This document shows, in pieces, positions 12,900-25,654 of a DNA stretch of 64,000 nucleotides (within the stretch, counting starts at the first letter, position 1; each line of letters begins with the position of its first letter). The notes beneath the pieces are model-generated. The model was not told the origin of the DNA, made no database searches, and saw only the letters and a program-made list of their open reading frames with translations. The DNA comes from Anticarsia gemmatalis (taxonomy: Eukaryota > Arthropoda > Insecta > Lepidoptera > Erebidae). The translations under genes were made by a program, and so were the position numbers. Location of the stretch: NCBI RefSeq assembly GCF_050436995.1, contig NC_134747.1, forward strand, positions 7,261,501-7,325,500, in the 5' to 3' direction.

Positions 12900-13154
12900 G
12901 GTGTGTGACACTGCAGGATTGGAAAATCTATTTTTTTTGCGGTAGCGTTTACATACTGTGACGTAGGCTAAGGTCTAATTGGCATTGCACTGGCAACTAA
13001 TAGGAGCTGGCAACACTGTACTTGATAACTGTGCGAATGGGTTGCTTGCTGTCATCTTAGCGGGAATTGAAATAATAAATTTCCGTGATTACTTATAACT
13101 AAGAAATAAATATCTCTCAATAAGTTCTGTCCTGCTATAAAATACTAAATCAAA
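12900..13154 (+). promoter_or_regulatory. Probable promoter and 5' UTR of TMEM164
   Basis: Sequence immediately before the TMEM164 ATG, somewhat richer in GC than its flanks and free of recognised repeats. No TATA box is clear. The assignment rests only on position. Confidence 0.35.
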
Positions 13155-16100
13155 ATGTTTGAGTGGGCGTACAGTGGTGCAAATAAAGCTGTACCTAGAA
13201 ACGTGGGCCCAGAATGTGCCTATTATTTATCGCATAGAAGGCAAATTATTGAAACCATAATTGTGATATCAATTTGTGTTTATATTTCGGTAAGTATCAG
13301 GAAGTTTATCATTGTATAATTTATATTTTTTATGCCCGTCTGAATTTTCAAGCGACACAAGTGTTAAATGTGTAAGAAGTTTTGCATATTAGATTTAATT
13401 GAATTAGTATAAAATGGCTTAATCGCTTACAATAAAATTTTTAATGGGAAAATCATTACAGATCAAGACATTCCCCAAATTAAGTATACCTCAAGATACA
13501 AACTATGTGAAAAGTGACAGAGGTGGTAAGAGATTATTGGTAATTCTTCTGACTCTGCTGTGGGGAATGGAAATAGGATTTAAATTTGCTTCACGCACAG
13601 TTATCTATTTGCTGAATCCTTGTCATGTCACAACTTTGATGCAAGTGAGTAATATTATAATAGTTTGTTTCATGACTCTTTCACTCAATTTATTAGAAAT
13701 AAAAAAAACCTCTATTGATGTGTAACTTTTGTTGTGAAAGCTTTTAAGTAATGGAGGTACACACATAAGTTGCTGTTTGTTGACACTGCTGTTTCAAAAT
13801 TATACAAATATTTTTTAACACTACCTAATACATTTACTAACAAATGATTTGGCAATTATTCTATTATTTTACAACATATTAATTTACACAGTTAATTAAT
13901 ATTTTAAATATTAACACTTGACAAGTTAAACTGTAATTATAATAAAAAAGTATAAAACTGAATTACACATAAAAAAAGTAATTTGTATTATATTTTTTTG
14001 GTAAAGGTGATTTTGTTGCTTAAAGTGTTTAAAGTAAATCTGATCAGCATAACAATATTTTGCAATGTTTCTAAACTGCTATCATGAAACAGGATTTCTA
14101 TTAAAGTATTTACATATTCCTTTCATTTTAGATCTACCTATTAGCTGCACCACCAAGTAAAACTGTTACGGCTTTGTTTCGTATACATTTGAATTTATTA
14201 AATGGACCTCTACTAGCATTTCTATTTCCAGAAACAGCTTCAAGAAAGGTAAACAATTTTAGTCATGGATTTATTAATTGTTTTGTACAAAACCCATAAT
14301 GTTCTGTTACAATGTTTTCAGATTTTTGCTGAAGCTGCATTGTATTGGCTTCAACATGGAATGATGTTTGTCATACCATATTATCTATTGAGGATTGGCG
14401 GTACGTTTAATGTTACACAAACATATATTTTTACACTTAATATTATTTGTTAATTTTATTGACATATGATATCTTTTTTCTAGGTGCTTATAATATAGAA
14501 CCATTTTGGGATTTTAATTGGGCAATATTCAGTTATTGTCTAAACTTGTTATACCACTTTGTTGTGTTACAAGTTATTGCTATTGTAAGTTGTTGTTTTC
14601 GTTTTTATTATAGATCACATTCATAACATTTTAAAATATTCTATAAATCAATTTCTGCTAGTTGTAAACATCTGGATTTCATCTTTATTACTAAAACAGA
14701 TCAACTCTAGAGTATCTAACACTAAGCACAAAATATTTTGATTATAAGTAAAAGTAAATAAATGAGATAATCATTATTTAAACATTGCCTACTTGTAATA
14801 CAGGCCTCTTTATGCCCAGTTAGCACAATACAAGTTACTAAGTAACAGACATGCAAGTTAACACAGCCAGTAACTCCACTTTTGTGATAAACTTATAGAA
14901 TTATACATATATTATTTAAATCTCAAATTAATAGGCACCATAAATATTTAGTTCAGTGGGATGTCTATTACTCTATGATAAATAGCAGAGTGGTTTACCC
15001 ATTTGTGACTCGAGTGTTACACGTACTACGATCATTGGCAACTTACCAGTTATGGTATGAAGCTCGGTGCGTGTCTTAGAAAAATAATTATCACTAGTTT
15101 TGTGACGGTTAAAAGTTCTCTCAAACCATGTCAAGACCATTATAAGTCTTAAGTAAACTCTTGAGATAGAGCTGAATCAACAAAATTAGAGATAGGAAAC
15201 AATATTCAAGTGTTCATATAAATGATCTCTAAATTTCTTGAGCGAAGTATTTCATATACTTACTTAAGCTTATTTTAACAACTGCTTCAAGTTTTATTAG
15301 TAGGTATGCACTATACTGCGGCTCTTCACTCGGCTGTGCGTGATTGTGTAACAAATTAAATTAATATAAGTAGTTACTTGCGTGGACTAAGAACTACTTA
15401 ATTTTTAGTAGTAAGCTAGCATGGTATCTACAGGTTAGATTCATGACTTGGTACGGCCAAATTAATTAATTATTTGCACATAAGACGTGAGCGTCATTTA
15501 GGACACTAGTAGATAAAACTTGGCCCCTTTGCGCGCCAGCAGTTAACGGTGGGAGCGACTAGTCGCACGGCTTACAGTTATACAGTTTAATATGCGACCG
15601 CCTGTGATTGTACGTAATTAACTGCTATACATATATTTTCAGGCCGCTACATATTAAACTGAAATCGCTAGGCTAGCCGCCCCGCGATTAGCCGCTAGTG
15701 CGTAGGGGTGCTAAATAAAGCTAAATTTCAGCGGTCCAAAGAGTCATAGGAAAATTTTAATGCAATTTGTTTTTTCTTCGCAATATACTAGGTATATAGT
15801 TTTTCAAACAAATAAAAATTGCTTGTACCTAAAGTAGGTAATTTCGTGGAGTCATCTTTCTAAAGTAGCCACCTTAAAAATTTGAATCAAATATAAATAA
15901 TTTATTAACATTGAAAACGTCTTTGTTCTGATTGTTTTTGTTTAATTTATTTTCGATATCATTGTCACTGTAGGTAAGAATAAGTACCTATCTTTATTTT
16001 ATCGGAAATATCTGGGTTAATGTGAATCGTTAGAATGAAGAGCTAATAGAATAATGTTACCTAAACATAGAGCATTCTACAGTTACAATCTATTTTGGTT

Positions 16101-18030
16101 AATTTCCAACAGCAGCTACCTATAGGATTATTTTCTTATCAAAATAATACTATAAGTAGGGTACATTGTTGTGGTGAAACACTCAATAAGTAAGCACAAA
16201 CGCTTATAACGAAGTGAAGAGTCGCCATAGCGTAGGTGAGACTAGCAGTGATCAATACGTAGGTATAGTATGCAGGTATACAAATATGAAATGCGATTTT
16301 GCCGATGTTCCTTATCCGGTAGATCAGGAAATCGTTTTTGCATCGGACATATAGTAGGATGCAGGAGACAAAAAGTGAATTTATTATGAACCGCGTCGAG
16401 TGCAAAATGTAAGCTTTTTGAAGATCTTGCTGCGTCATTATATTAGCTGCTGAAACCTAAGCAAACAAATGTGATCAACATCAATCAAAAGACCGATTTG
16501 GATCTTTTAATTGCTTGAATAAGACCGGAACCCCGAAAGAAGCGGCATATTTTCCCATCTTATGGGCTAAACAGCTTAGTGACTCGTTCAAAGCACTCAG
16601 TTAGAAAGGTTTACCTTACGTGGCTTAATCTTATTTCCATCGATAAGGTGACGCACGTAATGAATAGTTCTTTGGTACCTTCAAAAAGTCATCAATATTT
16701 TTTTTGCTTCGTTTTAAAGTCATACGTAAGTTAGAAGATAAAAGTGAACGATTATCGGTCTAATTTCACAATTTCTTAATGATGGGGATAGTATATTAAA
16801 GCAATGGAACATTATCTTTCTTCGAATAAAGCACTTTTATTTTTCTTTTAATTTTAACATGTCTCCTTTTTGAAAAAACAAATCTGCATTCCATACTTGG
16901 ACGTCTGCTACTATTCAAATAGGTATATAACCTTGGCTTTCTACTTATTTAATAGGGATGCGAACTTCATAACGTACCAAACAAAGCTTTAATCGGTCCG
17001 TCTTGTCGTAGAATGCATGTGGTTACGTTACACACATGTGACGTCACCCTTACGGATGTATATCTGTAAACGATTAACTCTTTCCATTGAATTTTGATTT
17101 TTAAAGCTTTATGAGCTTATTGTTTTTGTCGCACTCGACTAAATAGGTTGAAATAACAGTCCGCATCCCTGTTTCATAATCAATTCATTCAATATTAGGC
17201 TTGTAGCAAACGTGTCGTATCGACTCGTAAATGAATCGTCTCCGTATTTGTTAGAACGCTTCGGTATGCTTCTTACGAAATTTCCTTATTACAAGGCGCA
17301 CTAATTAGCATCATAACGGCAACGTCTCAAAATAAACTTGTAGCGTGTACCACTCGCCATTTTAGCGGTTCGACTAGTTTTCACCGCGCTTACGTATAAT
17401 ATTTCAGTCTACCCGCTTACATCTATTCGTCACCGTGCTTACGACTCTAGATAGTCACTCTTTTGTCTACATCGCACTGCATAAGAATATTGCCTGTAAG
17501 TCGCCCGCTAGCAACGACGCCTAGTCGTCCACCCGTGTCGAGTTGTAAGCACGGAGTCACCTAGCTGTAGTCTACGTGCCGACGCTGCTAATCCGCATTG
17601 GTTACGGTATGCTTCTGCAACGCCTAACTGATGAGGACGGAAAGGCGATACGTTTCCGAGTGGACATAGTATGCTACGACCCTCAATATATGCTTAACTT
17701 AGTTTATTACAATCATGAGCGCTTAATAATTCTTATTTTGGTAATGTTAAATGTAATAATTACCTAAATTTGTTGTTTCAGCCTGCTCAAGTAAATTTGA
17801 ATCATATGCTGTGTCCAGCCATACTGGATCCATTTGAAGGTCCATGGTATAGAGTTGCAGCAGTCACTCACCAGGCACTTTTGTGTCCTTTACTTTGTAA
17901 AGTATACTGTCTAGTTGCTGAATTCTGCCTTACTAAGTTCCCGCCAACGAAAGTGAAGCCTCAAATGAAAGATTCTCTTTTGGACAATTACGATGTGGAC
18001 GAGTCAATTCAACGCCACCACGTGGACTAG
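13155..18030 (+). CDS. TMEM164: TMEM164 orthologue, multipass membrane acyltransferase
   Basis: Exons: 13155-13289, 13462-13644, 14132-14248, 14322-14400, 14484-14584, 17782-18030. All are in phase and encode 287 aa (human about 297). TMEM164 is an ER/Golgi membrane protein reported in mammals to transfer polyunsaturated acyl chains to ether phospholipids, influencing ferroptosis. Family wording visible here: MFEWAYSGA and GPECAYYLS at the N-terminus, [20 protein letters not shown] (an NPC cysteine that may correspond to the reported catalytic cysteine), [17 protein letters not shown], and [11 protein letters not shown] then DPFEGPWYR near the C-terminus. Several hydrophobic helices are evident. 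Start choice: first ATG, followed by the conserved N-terminus. The last intron (about 3.2 kb) carries two MITE-like inverted repeats. The biochemical role in insects is inferred from homology. Confidence 0.93.
15536..15720. mobile_element. Possible MITE (imperfect inverted repeat) in TMEM164 intron 5
   Basis: CAGTTTAATATGCGACCGCC (15583-15602) is mirrored by GGCCGCTACATATTAAACTG (15642-15661) with a few mismatches. The flanks (CGACTAGTCGC and GCTAGCCGC-type sequence) suggest longer, decayed arms. Ends are not defined. Confidence 0.4.
16954..17170. mobile_element. MITE with AGGGATGCG termini in TMEM164 intron 5
   Basis: Begins AGGGATGCGAACT and ends AGTCCGCATCCCT, a 13-bp terminal inverted repeat with one mismatch. 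It is about 217 bp long and non-coding. AGGG...CCCT ends suggest hAT-type mobilisation, but no convincing 8-bp target duplication was found. Confidence 0.55.
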
Positions 18031-18266
18031 TATATATGGAATGATATGAAATATCTTCACGGCTGTAATCCCTCTCAGGGTAGGTAGATCTGTAATATAA
18101 ATTGCCTTTTGAGTTAGAGAACAATATTTCATCGCGTCCATTTGTTTTTGGTGGTTATTATAGTATTAAGATTAAAATTTAAAATTATTATACTTAGATT
18201 ATGAAAAGGTTCTGCTAAGATTTTTGTGACGACATTCGTTGATATGGATTAATTGATTATGAAATT

Positions 18267-18272
18267 AATAAA
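18267..18272 (+). terminator. Poly(A) signal for TMEM164
   Basis: AATAAA in an A-rich context about 237 nt after the stop codon. Confidence 0.5.
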
Positions 18273-21200
18273 AAGTAATAACACATAAAAAGCAGCACCG
18301 CTCGGCATAGGCATGGTAAAAATATTTTTTCTCAAGAAGTGTGGTAGAATTTTAAACTCTACGAATTCTTTCTGGCGTCTAATTTCACCTATATACGAGC
18401 TGCACTAATATCGTATCTTCAAGCAGAGGTAGGCCTAGATAAAATAGAATTGCTTAGTTCTCAGGCAACATGTGTTATTTCTATCTAGTTCTTAACCTAT
18501 CCCTGTCTAAAGGTAAGATATTAGAACTGACTGCTTGGCGTAGATTTCCCTTAGCAATTCTCCCTCCGACCGGAAAGCAGCTGTCGGAACCAGCAATTGC
18601 TATCAGTTGATACTAGAACGAAAACTGTTCTAAAAGTTGAGAACGATTGCTGGCGCAGTTGACAGTGATATAGACTGCTTAAACTATCCGTTCATGTATT
18701 TTGTTGACAAAATCTAGTCATTATAGAAACCTTCACTAGATTAGTGTGAGTATTACTTATAACCGATGATCGGAATCAGGGGAGTTAATTGTCTGTTTAT
18801 ACTTTATGGAGTACCTTATATCTTGATTTGATTACATTTTCTTTTTTTATCAATTTGTTCCCCCTTTATTTGGACCATTTACCACGTTTACAAGACAAGC
18901 GTTCACCGCGTGTTTTGTTAACGCGTATACAACTACAGATATTTTATTCAGACCGTACAAGTGCTAACGTGTTAACTAGGAAAAATGTTTGTACCTACTT
19001 AGTTGTAAACGCGCGATCAACGCTTGTCATGTGAATGGGCTCTTCTGGTCAAGCACTCTTTGCTGTACTTAAGCAGAGCATTCATTTAGTTAGGTACATA
19101 CAATTTGACTGTCAAGTTTTCAACCATTTTCTGTGATGATTCGACCACGTCTTTTTTTTAAACTAGTTTGTATTCCTTTTCGTGCTTTTACAAATGATAT
19201 GTGTAATAGAATTGGTGAATTATACACCAACAAGTAAACTGAATATAATTAGTTGAACATTCGATATCATAATCGCGGTGCATTCTTACATAGCCCCTAA
19301 ACGAATACCTAAGCGGCTTAAGTGTCCCACACACATTTTAAAAATGTACAATATCCTTACGCCAGTTATAGGTGTCTTATACCATCAACACTACTGGTTG
19401 TTTTTCAACTTAGTGAGTGATTAATTCGCATTCAATCTAAACTACCAACGTTAATAACACAGAATCAAGTTAACTCTTCTCATTCGATTATTGGTTATAT
19501 GAAAACGAAACTATTTAGAAGGTAACTTAGCTTAAGATCATAGGCAATATCTACAGATTTTATGGAGACGTACCTAATAAGTAAGTATTATATTATAATA
19601 GCGCCTACGAAATCGGGTTTAACGATTTCAAGTCATACAACCCCAAAGGATATGAATATAATGCGGCCTTTCAAAATATTAGTTTATTATATAATGACTT
19701 AAGACAATTTATTACATAAGGTAATAAAAAGTGCAAATTGTATCATGCCGCATTGCGTTTGAACAATTACACTACGTGTATTATAGTTAATACATGCATG
19801 TTAAAGTTAGTGCACTAGCTAGAGGCTACTTTTCCGATGGAGCGAAATCCCGTTTCGCCTAGCCCCAGAAAGGATTGGGACAAATTATTCGATTTTGACC
19901 ACACGGTGGTATATACTAGGCACTTTAATTTAGTAAATTCCTAAAATTTAAAATACTTAGTTACGGCCTTGGCTCTACTACCTACGCTCCCGTGCCGTTC
20001 ACACTGTACCTTTTAAAAAGGTTTGTGTATACCTTATTTTGTGGACCTTATTTTTCGTTAGATTTTGTTTTTTTTACATTTGGATTTTTGGCGCCCAATT
20101 AGAGTGACTGGTTCGTTCACTACTCATCTGGGTAAAAAAAAAACTAGATCGACTAGATGTAGGACATAGGTACATTAAAAGTGAATCTACTGAAGGGTAT
20201 GCCTATCGTCTCGCAATTTAGAATTTTAAATAAAGAAAACTACATACCTAATATCATATTTTCGGAAATCGTAAAGGATACGACGGCAGGCGTAGATTTT
20301 TATTCTTTACGTTCCTCACTTTCTTGTCACTATTCACTATCTATCATATACGTTCCTTTAAGAAATTTCAATTCTTTACACAAGTTTACCTACCTACTGA
20401 AAATAAGGCGGTAAGTACAAAAGGTACAAATGTATCACTTAGGTAGTTATACGTTTTAGTAGCGTTATTTCGATTATATTTTCACCTAATGTTACCATTT
20501 ATGTGCAAATTGACGGTTTAAGAAAATTATTATACTTATTTCGGCGCCAAATGTCGGTATCGCCACTTATGCATAATCCCACAAGTACCTACATAAACAG
20601 CAAAGGGGGAGTTTTTCTGAAGCCGCTAGCTTCCGAAGAAGCAATTAATATAATCAGTATCTATGAGTATTTTTTGTATGCTTTAAGATATTGTCCTATA
20701 ACACTAATAGTCCCTGCAAATGGCAAAATAGTAGATATACAATTTACAAGGACGTACGTCGAAGGTACGTCATAGTATTATTCATTGGGTGATATCATAA
20801 TTGCACTATATTTGCACAGACTTAATGATTAGGGACATTTATTATTAAATCGTTAAGCGTTGAACGTGCTATTATTATTGTATTGACTAATGTATATTCA
20901 TTGAATTACTGAGAAACATTTCAATAGGTATGTCTACACTGTGCCTCTTCAACTTCAATCAACTGTCGTTGTCACTTGTCTATCTTGAATTTTTACGTTA
21001 AGCGTACATAATCGTTTTGTCACTAGTAACAAGAGTGAGTAGACTTATTATCAATAGTATGGTAGCAACTAAAAAAAGTAAGTAGGTATATTGAATAGGT
21101 ACTGTAGCAGCCTTGCCAAAAGAGGTAGAGGTTGTGAATTTCTCGAGCAGGCGAAACACAAGCGAAAATATTTATTCGAAAGCAAAACGGAAGTATGGGT

Positions 21201-22554
21201 AAAATGGAAAAGTCGTGATTGCCTAATTTTATACTTAAAATAACTATCTCAAATCATTTTGCAAACAGTCTGAGACAGCTCCGGCAGTAAAGTCTGGCGG
21301 CCCTAGAATCTCATTATTTTCGTACCTTTACTTTGATGGTCTTTTAGTTGTCTCTAAAGAATCTCGTATTTGCGTCACTGGGTATTCTAGGTCTAAGGTA
21401 AAAAAACAATTTTTCGCACGCTATGACGAAACGCAATACTCGTATTGTAAATGTCAATATCGTTTACCTTGCAAGCAGAACTAAGGGTATTTGCTAGAGC
21501 GCCATAAAAATAAGTTTTGCTTAACCACTAAGTAGTTTGTACTGGTATATGAATCTCATCGATTTCTAAATTACCTACGTTAGAAGTGACTTTAAAATGT
21601 AGGTTGCAAATTTTGATTTCAAAATGCAATGATTTTCTTTAGTCCTATGGCGATTTCCACTAGGTTTATTAATAAGTATCCGATATATAAAGTGACTGCA
21701 AATATATGTTAACAACTTACAAAATTAAAGCTAACTAACACATTTAAAATTTAAAAAAATGTCTATCTGACCGTAAATGTTATTTCTTTTTCATCTTCCG
21801 CTATCTCGTAGTGAAGTGTGACACACCTCGTTGAAATTAATATGAAAAAGGCACAGCGTGGTCATAGCCAATCATTTAATGAATATTTAATGTTAATAGT
21901 CAAATGTGACTTGCTAGGGTAAGTATAGTTTACAAGTAAACGCTACTCTATTATTATGGGTATATATGTAACTGTATAACCTAGAACTAAGTATGGTAAA
22001 TCGTAAGAATTTCGAATAAGTAAGACCTAAGATTGGGATGGGATTCCTCAGCAGTCGCTGGCTAAGCTTAGGTTTTATCGCAAATCATTCGGATTTACCA
22101 GAGTTTGGGCTTTTACAGTAACACATATATTTTTAAATAGCTACTCCTATTACTGGTTAAATAAGACACCAAAGGTAAATCTTTATGCAATAAAGTAAGA
22201 TACTAAGTTCAAGGAAATGTATTGCTAAAATAAAACAATAAAGTATAAATAAATAACAAAAGTCTTTTATTATTACTAACAGAAATATACAAATACATGT
22301 ATGTATCTTTACTTATAATACACGTACACCAAGCGACAAGCAAAATATCAAATTGTACCTAAATATGAAACAGCGTTAAATACTACAGCAGGATAATTTG
22401 ATAATGTTGCTATTAGCTCATAACATATTACACTAGTTTAAAGTAAGTATGTGGTACTTCAGCTAACTTGTTTCCTGTTTCTCTGTAGATACCTACACAC
22501 TTTATAACCAGGTAAACAGCCTACAAAATTTTGTGTAAAAACACATAAAATAGT

Positions 22555-22625
22555 CGGTAGCGGTGGCTGCTGATTGCGAGGTCGCGGGTTCGATTCCCAT
22601 GCAGAGTACTATTGGTCTTTTTCAA
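22555..22625 (+). repeat. tRNA-derived SINE remnant
   Basis: GCGGGTTCGATTCCCATGCA contains a near-consensus RNA polymerase III B box (GGTTCGATTCC). No full cloverleaf or A box at correct spacing is visible, so this is a SINE piece and not a tRNA gene. Confidence 0.5.
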
Positions 22626-22687
22626 ATTTATATTAGATAGTAGGTAGTCCAGCAGTAGTATGCTGGTCCCCTACTACATGCGAAAGA

Positions 22688-22715
22688 CATTGGCGTAACG
22701 TGGGTTACGCCAATG
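22688..22715. repeat. Perfect 12-bp inverted repeat
   Basis: CATTGGCGTAAC and GTTACGCCAATG separated by GTGG. It forms a strong short hairpin or a palindromic protein site. Function unknown. Confidence 0.8.
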
Positions 22716-25626
22716 TTATTGTATATATCATACACTTCTGCCTACAGCTTTGGGTATAACAAGCGTGATATCATGAATGTATGTTATAACCTTAAAAATA
22801 ATGAATTAAGTTGGGTATATCTAACAGACGACCGTCATGTTTAATGTATAATAGAATACGGGAATTAACGCGAACACGCATTTTACCTTAAAATGCCTAA
22901 CGTTTCGGCGCAGGTTGCATTCGCCGTGGTCCCAGGCGTAGTCTGCCTGAGACGACCGTCAGCTTCATAAGCCTAAGTGACACTGGTCTTCTACATTGTG
23001 AAACCCTAAGTTGCAAACCTCCGCTAGCCGCGAACCTTGCATATAAGGCTCTCTACAAAGTTGTTGGACTAGTGGAAGTAAAATCCCGACAAAAACTGAA
23101 GGTTTAGCCAAAGCTGTTCGATAGCTAGTTCAAATGGATACCAAGTTTAGTGTAGTTACTGGAGAATATGAATATAATTTACTCCTAGTAGGTAGCGGTT
23201 ATACTGAAACCTATGATTAGACCTGGCATGTTTATGTTAAAACGTGTTATCATTGTGCCCGATAGTTTTGAGTTATGATTGGGTAATAAAATAACAAATT
23301 AAGAACCTCCTCCTTTTAAAGCCGTTTAGTAAATGGTTTTAAATGGGTCGTGTAAGAATACACATGGTAGGTACTGCTTGCTAATTCTCTGAACGGTTTG
23401 AGACGCTGCCGCGTGATAAATAAAATTACCTACCCATTCTATCCTATTCTTGGTTTCTAAGGGTTTACACTGAAAAAGATTAAGAAAGGATTCACTACGA
23501 CATAGTGACAAGGTATAATAATATGTCCATCAATCAAAACAGCCGTTATGCTAAAAATACTTTTTTTTTAATTTTAAAAATATTTAATTTACCTGTAGTT
23601 CATTAAAAGATTTAAAGTCTATAGGTAACAATACTGCGCGTTTGTATAATTGGACAAGTAAATAATAAATTCTCAATTGCTCTAAAACTTGGCAAACCCC
23701 TTTCGTAGCTCATGTGTCCATCATCTTACCAATCCGCAGCAAGCAGTTTGCAGACAACGATAATGGTTTAAAATATCTATGGAGTAACAAATTTATAATC
23801 GGGTACAAATCTGTATTTTTTTAATAATATGTATAATTTAACAGCAGTCAAATAAATCTAACTTAACACGCATGGCAAAATATTAAAATATGTAAGTAAT
23901 CGATTTGTCATGTACATAACTAAGTGTTAAAACATTTTTTACATTTATTTGTAAATGGTAATAAATGGTACACAGGCAATTCATTTAGAGAAGTTAATTT
24001 TAGTAAGCTGATCATACTAAATTTTTTTAGGTACAATATAAATAAATCATGAGATCGCGGTCGTTGCCCACTCATTAACAAAAAAATAAGTAATTGTCCA
24101 TTACAAGGGCAAACAATGTGAATAAATTAGGTACTTTCATGGATATTAGGTATACAATACGTTCATAATTAAATATATCTATCTAAATCATAGGTTCACA
24201 ACGTTTTATCGACTACCGCCGAGCCGTCTTGTTCACGAGGCAAAAAATATTTCAGCGCCCCATTCAAAAGTAATAGCTTTTGTCTTATTCATCATTTGTT
24301 TATGGACCTGCTACTGAAAGAAAGTTACAGCTTCCCCTAGAAAGTTACAGCTGCCATAAGGGACAATAACGCCCTCGCTGCAACCTATGATCTAAATAGT
24401 TAAACGGGTATTTCTAAATCTTAAATTTCAATTGTATTGTTTTTTTATTATAAAAAAGTGGTACTCAATACTGAAATATACTTTTACAAGCCGCTAGCGT
24501 ATAAAAAGCAGGGTGTGGCTATGTATGTACTTATTTACCTTATGGAATCATATTATTGCGGGACGGGTAAAACGGCCTTTATTTCATCTTAATATGTGCC
24601 TGTAGATATTTTATATATTATAATTTGACCAATAGTTAATTCACACTCTGTGAAGCAAAAAGTGCAGGTGTGAAGTGGATAGTCGAAAAGTTAGTGTTAT
24701 ATGGTGATGGTGATGGTAGGTTAAAGGTCATGATTGATAGTCTTTCTACATTTCATCATGGTAGGATAAGAATTTGAAACCACGAAATACGATACATATT
24801 TTTGCTCTTGACTGTACATACATGTAAGTTTACTAATTAAGTTCTGTCGCATTAGCTATTCAAAAGTTTTCAAGCAATTTAGCATGACCAAAGTTGGCAT
24901 CAAAGCTGTATCGAGTGTTCGACAATAAAATAATCGCAGAATTTTTGACTATTACGAGACACGAATAAATGATGATAAATCTTATAATTCCCTTTACTCA
25001 TCGGAATTTTTACAATAATATTGTTATATGCCCTACAAATGAATTATACTTACATCAATTATTTTAACAATATATTAATTTAGGTATAAAATATTTATAC
25101 AGATAGATTTTAGGTAGTTAAAAACGTGAGAGAGGTTACGTAAGTGATTATTATTTTCCTATACAAAATAAATAAACTTATTGATAACGTGGCTTTTAAA
25201 AATACGCAATAACTATGTGTGTTTATTGCAGGTTCAAAAGTGTGTCAGGTCATGGTATGTTATGTGAGGAGAAAATAGAGCAGCAAAACAAATATCTATT
25301 AAAGCTATAAGTGTGCATACTATTATGAATTTAAAATAAATGCTCAGAGATGAATACCTACTCGAAATTCACACTTAAAATGAAAACTATTACTTGACAC
25401 ATGCACTTCTGACCTGCATTATGAAATGATCATTAGTCTCAAAGCTGATGCTAAGTAAATCTACTATCAAGGTAAACGGAACTTTGTGTGATAACTTTTT
25501 ATAATTGACTGTAATCAGCTAAGAAATTTAAACTGTTATTAAATAGCCTTGAATAAAGTTGTAGGCAAATACTGATAGCCTCGGAACCATAATTTTATCA
25601 CATTATTGCATTTTGACTAGAAATTG

Positions 25627-25632
25627 TTTATT
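25627..25632 (-). terminator. Candidate poly(A) signal for Fsn
   Basis: AATAAA on the minus strand 22 nt beyond the stop codon. If used, the 3' UTR would be extremely short, so a more distal signal is possible. Confidence 0.35.
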
Positions 25633-25654
25633 TTCTAGACACATCAATTAACTA

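Larger units (their letters stand above)
18031..25626. other. Gene-free interval between TMEM164 and Fsn
   Basis: About 7.6 kb of AT-rich DNA. The longest open frames are short, lack conserved motifs and are not in gene-like splice arrangements. It contains the TMEM164 3' UTR, a SINE-like remnant (about 22555-22620) and a perfect 12-bp hairpin (22688-22715). No coding gene is supported. Confidence 0.6.

Noticed and set aside
17576..17767. 63-codon frame just upstream of the last TMEM164 exon
   Set aside because: It lies in the intron. TMEM164 reads continuously from 14584 to 17782 and family alignment needs no insertion here.
22555..22625. Possible tRNA gene
   Set aside because: Only the B box is convincing; there is no cloverleaf, acceptor stem or A box, so it is called a SINE remnant.
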